This document shows positions 27,889-36,926 of a DNA stretch of 64,000 nucleotides, piece after piece (position 1 is the stretch's first letter; each line of letters opens with the position of its first letter). The position numbers were made by a program, and so were the translations under genes. A model generated the notes under the pieces. The model was not told the DNA's origin and did no database searches. It saw only the letters and a program-made list of their open reading frames with translations. Origin of the DNA: CAWAHD01 sp963781785 (GTDB lineage: Bacteria > Planctomycetota > Planctomycetia > Isosphaerales > Isosphaeraceae); assembly GCA_963781785.1 (NCBI GenBank), contig CAWAHD010000002.1, positions 1,054,001 through 1,118,000 of the forward strand, given 5' to 3'.

Positions 27889-30284
27889 CTATTTCAGCTC
27901 GACCGTCACCTTGTGGATCCTGCCGGTGAACTTGCTGTCTCGCTCTGAGTAATCCTCCGTCACCGGCGTGCCCCGGTCCACGCCCACGTCGGCACCCTCA
28001 TCCGCCGAGAAAACCATTCCCTGGGTACGCTCGATTCGGCCTTCTGCGACTTTCTTGCCATTAACGAGAATCTCTCCCGAGCCACCCGAGCCTGGACTGC
28101 CGCCATCGTACTTGAACGCGAACTGGATGGTCGCTTTTCCCGCCGGCAGAACGTCGGCGGCCGCCACGGTGAATCGCTCCAGGCCCAGGAAGTTGTACGT
28201 GTATCTCGGTTTGCCGTCCTTGAGGTACAGGCTCCAGCCGCCGAACCGTCCAGCCTGGCAGAGAATCACGCCGCGGCCGCCCTCGTCGGGGATATCCACA
28301 AGGGCGGTGATCGTGTGCGATCGGTTCTTCAGGTTGATGAAGACGTTTTCCGTCAAGCCGGTCATTCCCTCGTAGAGCGTCAGGGACGTACGGCCGGCCA
28401 TCAGGTCGGGCCGCCCGGCCAGGGAGGCGTTGACGCGCTCCACGCCTCGGTCATCGATGGGTAGCACGTGGTACCTGAGCCCTTCCTTCATGAAGAGCTC
28501 CTGCATCTCCGTCAGCTTTGCGGGGTTCTGAGCGGCCAGGTCGTGTGCCAGGCTGAAGTCGCTCCGGGTGTCGTACAACTCCCACGTGTCGTCCTTGAGC
28601 GCGGCCCGAGGCCTTGGTTCCCAGGGCGCCCGATGAACTGTCCCCGCCAGCCATCCGTCCTGGTAAATGCCGCGGTTGCTCAAGATCTCGAAGTACTGGG
28701 TCGTGTGCCGGTCTTTGGCCTTGGCGTCGTCGAACGTGTAGACCATGCTCACACCTTCGATCGGGGTCTGCAGAGTCCCGTCAACCGACCTGGGCTCGGG
28801 CAGGCCGGCTGCTTCCAGGATGGTCGGCGCAACATCGATGACGTGATGCCACTGCGAGCGAGTTTCACCTCGAGACTTGATGCGGTGGGGCCAGTGGACG
28901 ACCATTCCGTTCCGCGTGCCGCCGTAGTTCGCGGCGACCTGTTTCGTCCACGTAAACGGCGTATCTCCGGCTACGGCCCAACCGGCAGCGTAATGGCCGT
29001 AGGACATCGGGCCGCCCAGATCGTCGTCATGCTTCAAGATGTCCGCCACGCTCTCGTGGACCCCGTTGAAGTAGGTCATCTCGTTGAAGAGTCCGTTCAT
29101 GCCCCCCTCGGCGCTTGCGCCGTTGTCGCCAAGGATGTAGAAGATCAGCGTGTTGTCCAACTGTCCCAGGTCGACGATGGCCTGGACCAGACGGCCGGCT
29201 TCATGGTCGGCGAACTCGCCGTAGCCTGCGAAAACCTCCATCTGGTGGGAGAAGAGCCTGTGCTCGTCGGGTGTGAGCGTGTCCCAATCCTTGATCGCTG
29301 CCGGCTTGGCGCGAGCTTGGTGTCGGCAGGGACCGCTCCCAGCTTCTTCTGCCGCAAGAGCGTCTCTTCGCGGAGCCTGTCCCAGCCGTGGTCGAACTTG
29401 CCCTTGTACCGGGCGATCCAGTCCTTCGGCACATGGTGCGGTGCGTGCGTGGCGCCCGGGGCATAATAGATCAGGAACGGCTTGTCCGGAGTGAGCGATT
29501 TCACGGCCTTGGCCCAGTCGATGGCCTTGTCGGTCATATCCGTCAAGAAGTGATAATTCGCCTGCTTCGGGGGCTCGACCTGGTTCATCCCGTCGTAGAT
29601 CGCCGGCGCCCACTGGTTGGCCTCGCCGCCGATGAACCCGTAGAACTTGTCGAAACCGGAGCGGGTCGGCCAGCGATTGGTCGGACCGGAAACACTCACC
29701 TCCCAGGCCGCGGTCTCGTGGGACTTGCCGAAGGCGGCGGTGGCGAAGCCATTGAGACGCAGCATCTCGGCCAGGGGCGCCACGCTGTTGGGACGCTGCC
29801 CGGTTTGCCCCGGGAAGGCGGTAGCCGTCTCCGTGATCGAGCCCATGTTGCAGACGTGATGGTTACGCCCGGTCAAGAGCGCGGCACGGGTCGGCGAGCA
29901 GAGCGCCGTGGTGTGAAACTGATTGTAGCGGAGCCCGCCCTGGGCGAGGCGTTCCGCCGTCGGCATGTGGATGGGCCCGCCGAACGCGCTCGACTGGCCG
30001 AACCCCATGTCGTCGATCAGTACGATCAGCACGTTCGGAGTGCCGGCCGGAGCCTTCACCTGGAACCGCGGGGGGGCCTTCGCATCCCGGACATCGAGTA
30101 TATCGATCGGCGGATCCTTGGGCTCCGGGATCGGGAGGACTGTCCGGTCAAGGCCGTCTGTTGCCGCCTGCTGGGTTGCGTTCGCCTCGGCTTTTTGTGA
30201 GACCGATCCACCTGCTGGCATCCACGCGAACAGGACTCCCATCCCCATTGCAACCGGCACGGACAGATTCGCAGCGCTGCGCAC
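27889..30284 (-). CDS. Arylsulfatase (one frameshift)
   Basis: About 798 residues when corrected. It is a type I sulfatase that hydrolyses sulfate esters, exported (signal peptide LSVPVAMGMGVLFAWMPAGG). Metal-binding start IVLIDDMGFGQSSAFGG (Asp91, Asp92). The formylglycine signature is CSPTRAALLTGR with Cys129 as the modified nucleophile. Also seen: AAFGKSHE, IYYAPGATHAPHHVP, and in the second part FYILGDNGASAEGGMNG. The C-terminal about 150 residues form a jelly-roll-like domain. The frame shifts at about 29305-29320, between TKLAP and KPAAIKDWDTLTPDEHR. The GTG start at 30284 has AGGAGG 5 nt upstream. It is probably in one transcript with the small membrane protein at 30377. Confidence 0.9.
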
Positions 30285-30376
30285 GACAGCCTCCTGACGA
30301 TGAGAAACCGATGAACCAGGACCAATGATCCAGTGGCGGTTTCCATCTTACGGCGACGAGACGGTCTCGTCAGCGG

Positions 30377-31009
30377 TCAGCCCCCCAGAGCCCGGATCCA
30401 GCCCACTGCCAGAAAAAGAATGAGCAGGAATCCCCCGACGACCCAGCGCAGATCGGGAATCATCAGGCCGCTCGAAACCGGTACAAGGGCAATCTCCAGG
30501 GCCATGAACTTGTAGGGCTCGTACGGGGCATAGGCGGGATCGGCCAGCAAGCTCAAGAACGCGCGGCGGCTCGGATAACGCACAACCACGACCCGACTCC
30601 AGTTGTCGACCGCCGCCGGGACCTCCAGCAGGTTCCTTCCCTGCGCCCTCCCACCCATCACGGGATAGCCGGCGCGCTTGAGCAGCAGCTTCAAGACCCC
30701 CTTTTCGTAGTACGCGTTGGCCTCTCGGGGCGTGCCGTGGAATTCCGGCGTTCCCGGAAAAGTGCGGATCTGGGCGTAGAAGCGCATGAGGTTGAGCATG
30801 CAGACCGGCTTGCCGTCATCGGCTTCGGCCCACGCGCGGAGGCGGGCGAGGGCCGCTGTCGTCTCATCCGATGGCAGCGGCAGCTTTTCGGCTTCCCCCA
30901 GATAGCGGTCGATTTCTTCCCGGGTGAGTTTCCTGCGCACCGGGGAGTGCCAGAACCAGAACGCGAGAAAAAGAAAAAGCAACATTACGAATAGACTAAC
31001 TGTAATCAT
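30377..31009 (-). CDS. Membrane protein with DUF1330-like domain
   Basis: 210 residues. One helix at each end (residues 2-20 and about 188-206) brackets a soluble ferredoxin-like domain: KPVCMLNLMRFYAQI, GTPREANAYYEKG, VVVVRYPSRRAFLSLLADPAY. That is the pattern of DUF1330/NIPSNAP-like small domains. The ATG at 31009 is preceded by AGGA in an A-rich leader. The gene ends 92 bp before the sulfatase start on the same strand, so a two-gene transcript is likely. The substrate is not known. Confidence 0.75.
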   Translation of the reverse strand: MITVSLFVMLLFLFLAFWFWHSPVRRKLTREEIDRYLGEAEKLPLPSDETTAALARLRAWAEADDGKPVCMLNLMRFYAQIRTFPGTPEFHGTPREANAYYEKGVLKLLLKRAGYPVMGGRAQGRNLLEVPAAVDNWSRVVVVRYPSRRAFLSLLADPAYAPYEPYKFMALEIALVPVSSGLMIPDLRWVVGGFLLILFLAVGWIRALGG

Positions 31010-31096
31010 ATTTTTTTCCTCGCATACGTCGCCGTTGCGCTGTGCTCCGGCAAGAGTGCAGGCACTTGCGGTCCGGCAATTCCTCGCCCGAATCGC

Positions 31097-31780
31097 TCAG
31101 TCTCCCCACGATGGAATCATGATGAACGCCAGGGCCGCGACGATCCAGAACCATCCAAGCGTTCGGCCCGCGCGATCGATCCAGCTCGGCTCCGGCCGCC
31201 AGGCCCCGGCCAGGATCAGGGCGAGCCAGGCCCCTGCGACGACCAGGCCCGCGTGGCGGGACATCCCGATCAGCGCGGTGCCCAGTGGATCCCCCATGGG
31301 AGAGCGGTTGCCCAGCGAGTCGAATGTGTCGAACTGCCATCCCAGGTATCGGGCGTGTGGCGGATCCTCAGTCTGGAAGAGGACCAGATGGATCGCGGCG
31401 ACCGGCATGAGGGCCTGATGTGCCAGCTCGAAGATCAGCACGAACGTTGCGGCGAGACACGCCACGGCGCCGGGCCGCCGAGCGCGCCAGAAGCGGCCGT
31501 GGCCTCCGCCGCGCCGCCCCCGGAAGAGGAGCAGCACCATCCAGGGGCAGGCCATGGCGGTTGCGACCAGGAGCCCGTCCTTGATCACCGCGCGGGCCAG
31601 TTGATAGAGCGGCCGATCGCCGAGAAACCATTTGGCATAACTCGGCCGTTCGGCGAAATGGCCCGCGAAAGCCTGGATCGGCTCCCACTCGGCCTGGGCC
31701 CAGGCGAGACCGATCGCCGTCGCCGCGATGGCGAGCATGGCATCCTGGACTCGAAGGCCCTTGATCCTTGACCGCCGCAT
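31097..31780 (-). CDS. Polytopic membrane protein of unknown function
   Basis: 227 residues from the ATG at 31780, which has GGGAG 7 nt upstream; the longer open frame (to 32167) is Arg-rich and has no ribosome site. About five helices: VQDAMLAIAATAIGLAWAQ, DGLLVATAMACPWMVLLLF, GAVACLAATFVLIFELAHQ, AGLVVAGAWLALILAGAW and TLGWFWIVAALAFIMIPSW. The hydrophilic parts carry no motif I recognise. Confidence 0.65.
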   Translation of the reverse strand: MRRSRIKGLRVQDAMLAIAATAIGLAWAQAEWEPIQAFAGHFAERPSYAKWFLGDRPLYQLARAVIKDGLLVATAMACPWMVLLLFRGRRGGGHGRFWRARRPGAVACLAATFVLIFELAHQALMPVAAIHLVLFQTEDPPHARYLGWQFDTFDSLGNRSPMGDPLGTALIGMSRHAGLVVAGAWLALILAGAWRPEPSWIDRAGRTLGWFWIVAALAFIMIPSWGD

Positions 31781-32153
31781 CGATCCGCTCCCTGGAGAAA
31801 ACCGTCGGTCACGCCGCCTGCGACGTCGGCGAGGATCATCGCATCTGGTCCCGCGTGGCTCGATCAACCGCGGTGCAAATCCACCCCTCAGTTTCCGGGT
31901 GCGATCGCGCCAATACGTTGCCAAGCGACGACTCCATCGCAAAGAATGGTACCACTCAGCAGCGCTCCTCGGGCTACGGTAGGGGCCGGCGGACCTCCGG
32001 CTTGGATACCTGGGCTTCGGAACGATCATGTCCTCAAGAACGAGCCAACGTGGAGCTTGACCATGATCGGTAAAGTCTGATCCCGCATGGGGAGTTGTCA
32101 GAACGTGGCGGCCTTCTACCCAGAGCTGGGCTGCCTGGCCCAGGAGATGGCGA

Positions 32154-33162
32154 GTGAAAATTGACATTTCGATCGTGACCTATAACGGAGGGGGCGGGCA
32201 CCCGGTCCTGTCGTTTGTCGGCGACTTCCTGCTGCTCGGCGCCCCGAATTCGTTCGGCTCGGCAATCACATCCGTGGATATGTACGCTCACTTGCGGAGC
32301 AGTCGTCCCGCCGAGGAATCCCAGGAGGAGCTCCGTGAGCGGTTCGAAGAAAGAACGAAGACACTGCCCTTAGCCTGGTTCAAGCGGAAACAGTTCCTCT
32401 TCGAGATCGCGTACTTGAGCGAGCTCGGCTCTGCCGAAGACCTATTCGAACAAAGTTCGAAATCGGTCTCCCTTTCACTTTTTCACGATGCGTGTCGTGA
32501 GATTGTGTCGGCGGTTTCGATCATGAAAAAACGCCTCAAGAAAGCCGCCGACTTCGATTTTGACGCATTCGATTCGTACTTGCACCGTCGCCTTGAGCAA
32601 CTTCCAAGCAGTCTCGGCGAGCTGGAAACTTTGCTCCGCGAACTTCGAGCGGCCGAGGAGCAAGAAAGGAAGCAGCGACAAATTGCGACTCCTCGCGGCG
32701 GCTCGGAGGAAAAGAGGGGAGCCCCGAAGTCCGTGTACCTCAACCACGACGACCACTCTGCCAGATACGTCGGCCGGACGGAGGACGGACGCCAGTTCTT
32801 CCTCACGACCCCCTTCGTCCCGGCCGGCACCCCTGGTTGCGAGCCCGGAAGGGAATTCCTGGCGCTCTACCTCTTCGACAAATCCGGCGTGCTCTTGTCG
32901 GCAATCATCGACGATCTGGGGCCGCGAGCCACGGTGGACGAGGCCGCAATATCCGCGCAGAGATGAACTCCTGGCCTCGCTGGGCAAGGTCACGTATCGG
33001 AGGATCAAGGTTCGTCCGTTCCGGTTCGAGCGGCACGGGGTCGAATTCGGCTTCATTGCCCAGCCGCCCGAAGGGCCTGTCGACGAGTGGTGTGTCACCG
33101 TCGAGCCGGGCGACACCATGTGCTTCTGGTCCCCGTGGACCAGCGGCGATTACGACACCTAA
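32154..33162 (+). CDS. Unknown protein, two-part (one frameshift)
   Basis: About 336 residues when corrected. The GTG at 32154 has AGGAG 7 nt upstream. The N-terminal part begins MKIDISIVTYNGGGGHPVLS. The middle is Lys/Glu-rich and helical (about residues 60-190). The C-terminal domain has SVYLNHDDHSARYVGRTEDG, RQFFLTTPFVPAG and FLALYLFDKSGVLLSAIIDD. The frame breaks at about 32962 after 'AISAQR' and resumes as DELLASLGKVTYRRIKVRP to EPGDTMCFWSPWTSGDYDT at 33162. The continuity of sense across the break supports a single gene. I recognise no family. It is oriented away from its membrane-protein neighbour and may share a divergent promoter region with it. Confidence 0.6.
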
Positions 33163-33501
33163 ACGCCTCTTTTTACAATCAACTGTGCGGCCCGACTCGC
33201 CCACTCGAGCGTCTCGTATGGGGGATCACCGGCAAGAATGAGCCTCCCGTTGAACCCGAATCGCGGCTGCCGGCTTCATCGCCGGCCCGGCCCGGCCGGT
33301 AACGGTGGCTCGAACGGTTGAGACAGATCGGTCGCTAAATCGGACAGACGAATGGCGGAGGGCGGGCCGCGCTCCCGGAATCGCTTCGTGAAGAACCCCG
33401 TGTTCGGCATCCTGCACGACGCCCGGTACAATGGTATGTATGCTGGGATTCAAGAGTAGGGTAAGCACCGTTATCAGCAGCACCGTGCGAGGAGTGAGAC
33501 C
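33163..33501. other. Intergenic region
   Basis: No gene or clear repeat seen. The last bases hold the ribosome site (GGAG) of the MntA-like gene. Confidence 0.5.
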
Positions 33502-33795
33502 ATGACGCGCCAGGATATCCTCGATCGCTTGAGGACCGAGGCCCCGGCCTTGCGGCTCCGGTTCGGCCTCAAGACACTGGCTGTATTCGGATCAATGGCG
33601 CGGGGCGATGATCGGGAGGAAAGCGACCTTGACGTCCTCGTCACCTTCGAAGGGACGGCCGACTTCGACCGCTTCATGGGACTGAAACTTTACCTGGAAG
33701 ACACGTTCGGGCGATCCGTCGATCTTCTCACCCCGAATTCATTACGGCCCGACATGCAAAGGGAGATCGAGAAGGAGGCGATCGTTGTCCCGTAA
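33502..33795 (+). CDS. mntA: MntA-like minimal nucleotidyltransferase antitoxin
   Basis: 97 residues. It carries the nucleotidyltransferase hallmark VFGSMARGDDREESDLDVLV (GSxARGxxxxxSDxDxxV), with the third acidic residue probably in SVDLLTPNSLRP. MntA proteins neutralise HepT toxins by adding AMP to a tyrosine near the toxin active site. GAGGAG lies upstream of the ATG, and the 3' end overlaps the HepT start by 11 bp, as is usual for the pair. Confidence 0.88.
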   Translation: MTRQDILDRLRTEAPALRLRFGLKTLAVFGSMARGDDREESDLDVLVTFEGTADFDRFMGLKLYLEDTFGRSVDLLTPNSLRPDMQREIEKEAIVVP

Positions 33796-34135
33796 ACACG
33801 AGCACCGGATCGCCGACATCATCCTCTGCTGCGAGAAGATCCTCCGTTTCACGAGCGGAATGAACAACGAGCAGTTAGCCGATCAAGAACTCGTTCAAGA
33901 TGCGGTCCTTCGGAACATCGAGATCATCGGTGAAGCGGCGAAGAATCTGTCGGACGACGTGAGAGCCCGAATGCCGGGCATCGAGTGGAAGTAGATCGCA
34001 GGCATGCGGGATTGGCTCTCGCACGTCTATTTTCGTATCGATCCCGATATCGTCTGGGACGTGGTCCAGAACAAAGTCCCGGAGCTATTGCGGACGCTCC
34101 AAGCCTTCCAAGACGAGGACGAACCAGCGATCTGA
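33785..34135 (+). pseudogene. hepT: HepT-like toxin with an internal amber codon
   Basis: From TTG at 33785 the product reads MSRKHEHRIADIILCCEKIL, LRNIEIIGEAAKNLSDDVRA and RMPGIEWK, then TAG at 33992-33994. The same frame continues after it without interruption: IAGMRDWLSHVYFRIDPDIV, WDVVQNKVPELLRTLQAFQ, ending at TGA 34133-34135, for a total of 116 codons, the normal HepT length. The RNase motif R-x4-H-x-Y (RDWLSHVY) lies entirely after the amber codon. The usual residue here is Gln or Lys, so one base change (CAG or AAG to TAG) explains it. The toxin is therefore inactive unless the codon is read through or is a sequencing error. Confidence 0.85.
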
Positions 34136-34222
34136 GTCGACTCAGCGCACGATCGCGCTTCATCGGCCGCCCTCGGCAAAGAACACGACATCGTGATGCA
34201 CGCCATCATTTCCGACGATCGC

Positions 34223-34819
34223 TCACGCCGTGTGCGTGAACCGCTGATGAATGTCGCGGAGCGGCCGTTCGTCGCCTTCGTCGCACGCCCGAATGGCCGC
34301 GAGATACTCATCCCGGATCACGCTCTTCGAGCCGATCGTCGCTTCGGGCCATTCGGTGATCGCATGCCCGTGACGCTTGAGCCAGATGTTCGCGAGCATC
34401 CGCGCCCAGCGACCGTTCCCGTTCCGGAACGGGTGAATCGAGACTGCCCGGTGATGGAGCCTCACCGCCTGTTCCAGCAGGCCGTTCCCCCGCGTACCCC
34501 AGAAGACCAGGTCGTCGAGGAGTGATTGAAGCTGCATCGGGACCTGGTGCCAGTCACAGCCGAGGTTGAGGTTCTCCTGGCGGAACTCTCCAGCCCACGT
34601 CCACACATCTCCGAACATCTGCTTGTGAACCCGCTTTGCCCAGGAGAGAGTGAACGGTGCCGATCGGCGAGTCGGTTTCGCCGCGAGATACCTCACCACA
34701 GCTTTGCGGATGTTCTCCGCTTGAGCCCGGTTCAACTCCGCCCGGCTGCGGATGCCCGTTCGGTTCAGTCCAGATCCATCGATCGGAGTTTCACCGGGCA
34801 GGGGTTGCCGGCTACTCAC
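34223..34819 (-). CDS. Fic/DOC family protein (mobile mystery protein B type)
   Basis: 198 residues from a GTG at 34819 with GGAG 6 nt upstream. The Fic core motif is AVSIHPFRNGNGRWARML (HPFxxGNGR with catalytic His), so it probably transfers AMP or a related group to a target protein. N-terminal PLPGETPIDGSGL and the central KQMFGDVWTWAGEFRQENLN are typical of the 'mobile mystery protein B' group. The GTG overlaps the stop of the XRE gene upstream by 4 nt (GTGA), so the two are translationally coupled. I see no inhibitory (S/T)xxxE(G/N) helix, so the XRE partner is the likely control. Confidence 0.88.
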   Translation of the reverse strand: MSSRQPLPGETPIDGSGLNRTGIRSRAELNRAQAENIRKAVVRYLAAKPTRRSAPFTLSWAKRVHKQMFGDVWTWAGEFRQENLNLGCDWHQVPMQLQSLLDDLVFWGTRGNGLLEQAVRLHHRAVSIHPFRNGNGRWARMLANIWLKRHGHAITEWPEATIGSKSVIRDEYLAAIRACDEGDERPLRDIHQRFTHTA

Positions 34820-35205
34820 TCTTCGCTCCAAAGCTTTCGCTTCGATCCGGCCAGAAGCTCGTGCGTCGTTTGCTCGACCATCGACTCGACCGCCTGTTGA
34901 TCCACCGCCTGGCCTTCAAGTCCAGAGGTTCCCTGGACCAGCGCCACGAGCTTTTTCGCCTTCCGCTGGGCCTGCTCCCGTCTCAGCTCACGGGCACCAA
35001 CCGTGGAACCGAACCGCAGCCCCAGACCCAGGGATTCGGCGATCGCCACAACGTTCCCGAAACTCGCCGCAGCGTGGCGGCCCGACAGGATTCGTTGAAC
35101 CGTCGGACGAGATACCCCGCACCGCTTCGAGAGCAGCTCGTAGCTAAGGCCAAGTTCTCGGCGTCGTTCATCAAGAATCTTGAACAACCGCGTGTCTTCG
35201 TGCAT
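34816..35205 (-). CDS. XRE-family regulator partnered with Fic
   Basis: 129 residues from the ATG at 35205 (MHEDTRLFKILDERRRELGL), which has GGAAGGA upstream; earlier in-frame ATGs at 35223 and 35250 are possible. The helix-turn-helix is LSYELLSKRCGVSRPTVQRI, with LSGRHAAASFGNVVAIAESL. The C-terminal part (RREQAQRKAKKLVALVQGTS, DQQAVESMVEQTTHELLAG) is helical and matches small Fic-associated antidote proteins in layout. It ends in the GTGA overlap with the Fic gene. Confidence 0.82.
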   Translation of the reverse strand: MHEDTRLFKILDERRRELGLSYELLSKRCGVSRPTVQRILSGRHAAASFGNVVAIAESLGLGLRFGSTVGARELRREQAQRKAKKLVALVQGTSGLEGQAVDQQAVESMVEQTTHELLAGSKRKLWSEE

Positions 35206-35254
35206 CGGTTCCTTCCCCCCCATCAGCCGAAGGCCAGCGTCTAATTCCATAATA

Positions 35255-35620
35255 TCATCGTTTATGAGGCTGCTGCAATCGAAAATCATATCGTAAATGA
35301 TGCCGAGTGATCGGACTCGCTTGTTTCGTCGTCGCGGATGCGATCACGGGCCTTACCTCCGGTGAGACAACAGGACGGCCCGACACCAATCGGGCGCCGG
35401 GCGGTCCGGCCAGCGACAAGAGCGCGCCTATACCGCCCGTAAGCGCCGAGCCGGCCACGCGGGTCGGGAACTCGATGTCCGCGGCCGGGACCCGCGCGAT
35501 CGTCGCGTGGCCCACAAAGCCGTGGAACCGTTCCGTTTTACCGTCCTTGCCAGACTCCTCACACTGCCAGACCCAGCCGTCCTGCAGGTACTCGCCACGA
35601 ATCGTGCCGTCGCCGGGCAT
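35255..35620 (-). CDS. Small hypothetical protein
   Basis: 121 residues from an ATG at 35620. The first 80 residues look genuine: TIRGEYLQDGWVWQCEESGK, DGKTERFHGFVGHATIARVP, then a hydrophobic Gly-rich stretch (VAGSALTGGIGALLSLAGP) that may be a membrane segment. The remaining C-terminus is Arg/Ser-rich and ends inside the XRE promoter region, so a shift near 35390 is possible. No family recognised. Confidence 0.45.
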   Translation of the reverse strand: MPGDGTIRGEYLQDGWVWQCEESGKDGKTERFHGFVGHATIARVPAADIEFPTRVAGSALTGGIGALLSLAGPPGARLVSGRPVVSPEVRPVIASATTKQASPITRHHLRYDFRLQQPHKR

Positions 35621-35678
35621 GGTTCAACGTGGCTGCGGTTCGGGTAACACGCGCGGGGCTCGCCCCGAAGATCATAAT

Positions 35679-35729
35679 AACCCGAAGCGTAAGCGAGGGT
35701 TCGGGTTGCCCTCGCTTACGCTTCGGGTT
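35679..35729. repeat. Perfect 21-bp inverted repeat (REP-like)
   Basis: Arms 35679-35699 and 35709-35729 (ACCCGAAGCGTAAGCGAGGG core) are exact reverse complements around a 9-nt loop. It is the same family as 7403-7477, where the loop is 33 nt. It lies between two minus-strand reading frames and could act as a terminator. Confidence 0.8.
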
Positions 35730-35799
35730 GGTATCCCGGCAGTGTTACCCGCTGTTGAACCATGCCTCTTTCCCCGACCTAGTCGTCGCGCAGATCCCG

Positions 35800-36170
35800 C
35801 TACCAGCGCTCGGAGAGCGAAGCCGCGCGGTTCTTCTCCCAGAAGGCTCGCGCCGCCTCGGCCAGGCGTTTACGCCCGTCAGGCGTATTCCAGTGCGAGT
35901 AATCGGTGCCGTCGGGGAGAATCCGATCGGTCTCGAGGATGCCCTTGAGCGCCGCGTAAACGACTTCGGCCACGGCGTGAACGCGGCTGCGCTCCCTCCC
36001 CTGGCCGGACAAAGTCCGCGTCAACCTCGCGTCCGACGCCATCGCCGTGAGCAGGGGCTCCACGGCGGGCGCTCCCTCGGCAATGACGTCGCGGACGATC
36101 GGATCGTCAGAGGGATCGGCCCCGCGCGAAGCCAGTCCATCGATCCGGACGCGCCAGCAACCGAACCGCC
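35800..36170 (-). pseudogene. Fragment of a HEAT-like secreted protein gene
   Basis: One open minus-strand stretch reads VRIDGLASRGADPSDDPIVR, DVIAEGAPAVEPLLTAMASD, VYAALKGILETDRILPDG and ARAFWEKNRAASLSERW-stop. It parallels the middle of the 21837-24213 product (DAAVEPLIRAFRFDDRLTRS, AYTALIGILKTSNFD, IQAYWEKNRLIPAVERWY). Neither a start nor the rest of the gene is present, so it is a truncated relic next to the REP-like repeat. Confidence 0.65.
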
Positions 36171-36197
36171 CAACGGACCCGTCGTCCCGTCCATTTT

Positions 36198-36260
36198 ATG
36201 AGCACGCTCATTTTCCTCTTGACTCTTGTTCTCGCCTCGCACACAATATGAGCATGCTCA
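36198..36260 (+). promoter_or_regulatory. TetR promoter with two palindromic operators
   Basis: ATGAGCACGCTCAT (36198-36211) and TGAGCATGCTCA (36249-36260) are near-identical palindromes. Between them lie TTGACT (36219-36224) and, 17 nt on, CACAAT (36242-36247). The second operator covers the expected start point and the first lies upstream of -35. This suits autorepression by the TetR protein encoded from 36282. Confidence 0.72.
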
Positions 36261-36281
36261 GTTAAACAAGGGAGAGCGAAC

Positions 36282-36881
36282 GTGCGGGTGACTGCTGACA
36301 CCAAGCTGGCGACGCGGGGCCGCATTCTCGAAGCGGCGCGGGAGCTTTTCGTACGGACTGGATTCGAGGCGGCCACGACGCGTGACATTGCCAGTGCCGC
36401 CGGGATCGCGACCGGGACGCTGTTCAACTATTTTCCGACCAAGGAGGCGATCGCCGTGGCGCTAGCCGCCCAGGCCATGGAGCTGGCTCACCGCGATTTT
36501 GAAGCGCCGGGTCACAGGGACCGGGAGACGCTCGCGGAGGACCTGTTTGCGCTCGTCGCCGCCGAGCTAAGGCGACTGAAGCCCCTGCGCAAATTTCTGC
36601 GGCCGGTGCTCGAACAAGCGCTCAGCCCGATGGTTCGCGGCGAGATCAGCCCGGAGGGCGAGTTGATTCGCCTGGGTCATCTCGAGCTGGCCGAGCGCGC
36701 GATCGCTGGGCGGTTTCCGTCGCTCGCGCTATCGCCAGTCGTGCTGAGCCTTTACTGGACGCTTTATACCGGGATCCTGGCGTTCTGGGTTGGCGACACT
36801 TCGCCGCGCCAGGAAGACACGCTCGCCGTGATCGATCATTACCTGAGAGCCTTCGCGGGCTCACTGCCGCCCGCGACTTGA
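36282..36881 (+). CDS. TetR/AcrR family transcriptional regulator
   Basis: 199 residues. The N-terminal helix-turn-helix reads ATRGRILEAARELFVRTGFE, AATTRDIASAAGIATGTLFN and YFPTKEAIAVALA, the standard TetR pattern; the C-terminal ligand domain is helical (LRRLKPLRKFLRPVLEQALS). The GTG start has GGGAGAG upstream. It is followed after 45 bp by the UbiB-like gene in the same direction, which it probably controls through the twin palindromes at 36198-36260. Confidence 0.9.
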   Translation: MRVTADTKLATRGRILEAARELFVRTGFEAATTRDIASAAGIATGTLFNYFPTKEAIAVALAAQAMELAHRDFEAPGHRDRETLAEDLFALVAAELRRLKPLRKFLRPVLEQALSPMVRGEISPEGELIRLGHLELAERAIAGRFPSLALSPVVLSLYWTLYTGILAFWVGDTSPRQEDTLAVIDHYLRAFAGSLPPAT

Positions 36882-36926
36882 TCAAGCCAGCCGTGGAGAC
36901 GCGGCCCATTTTCGAGGGGAAGGTGA

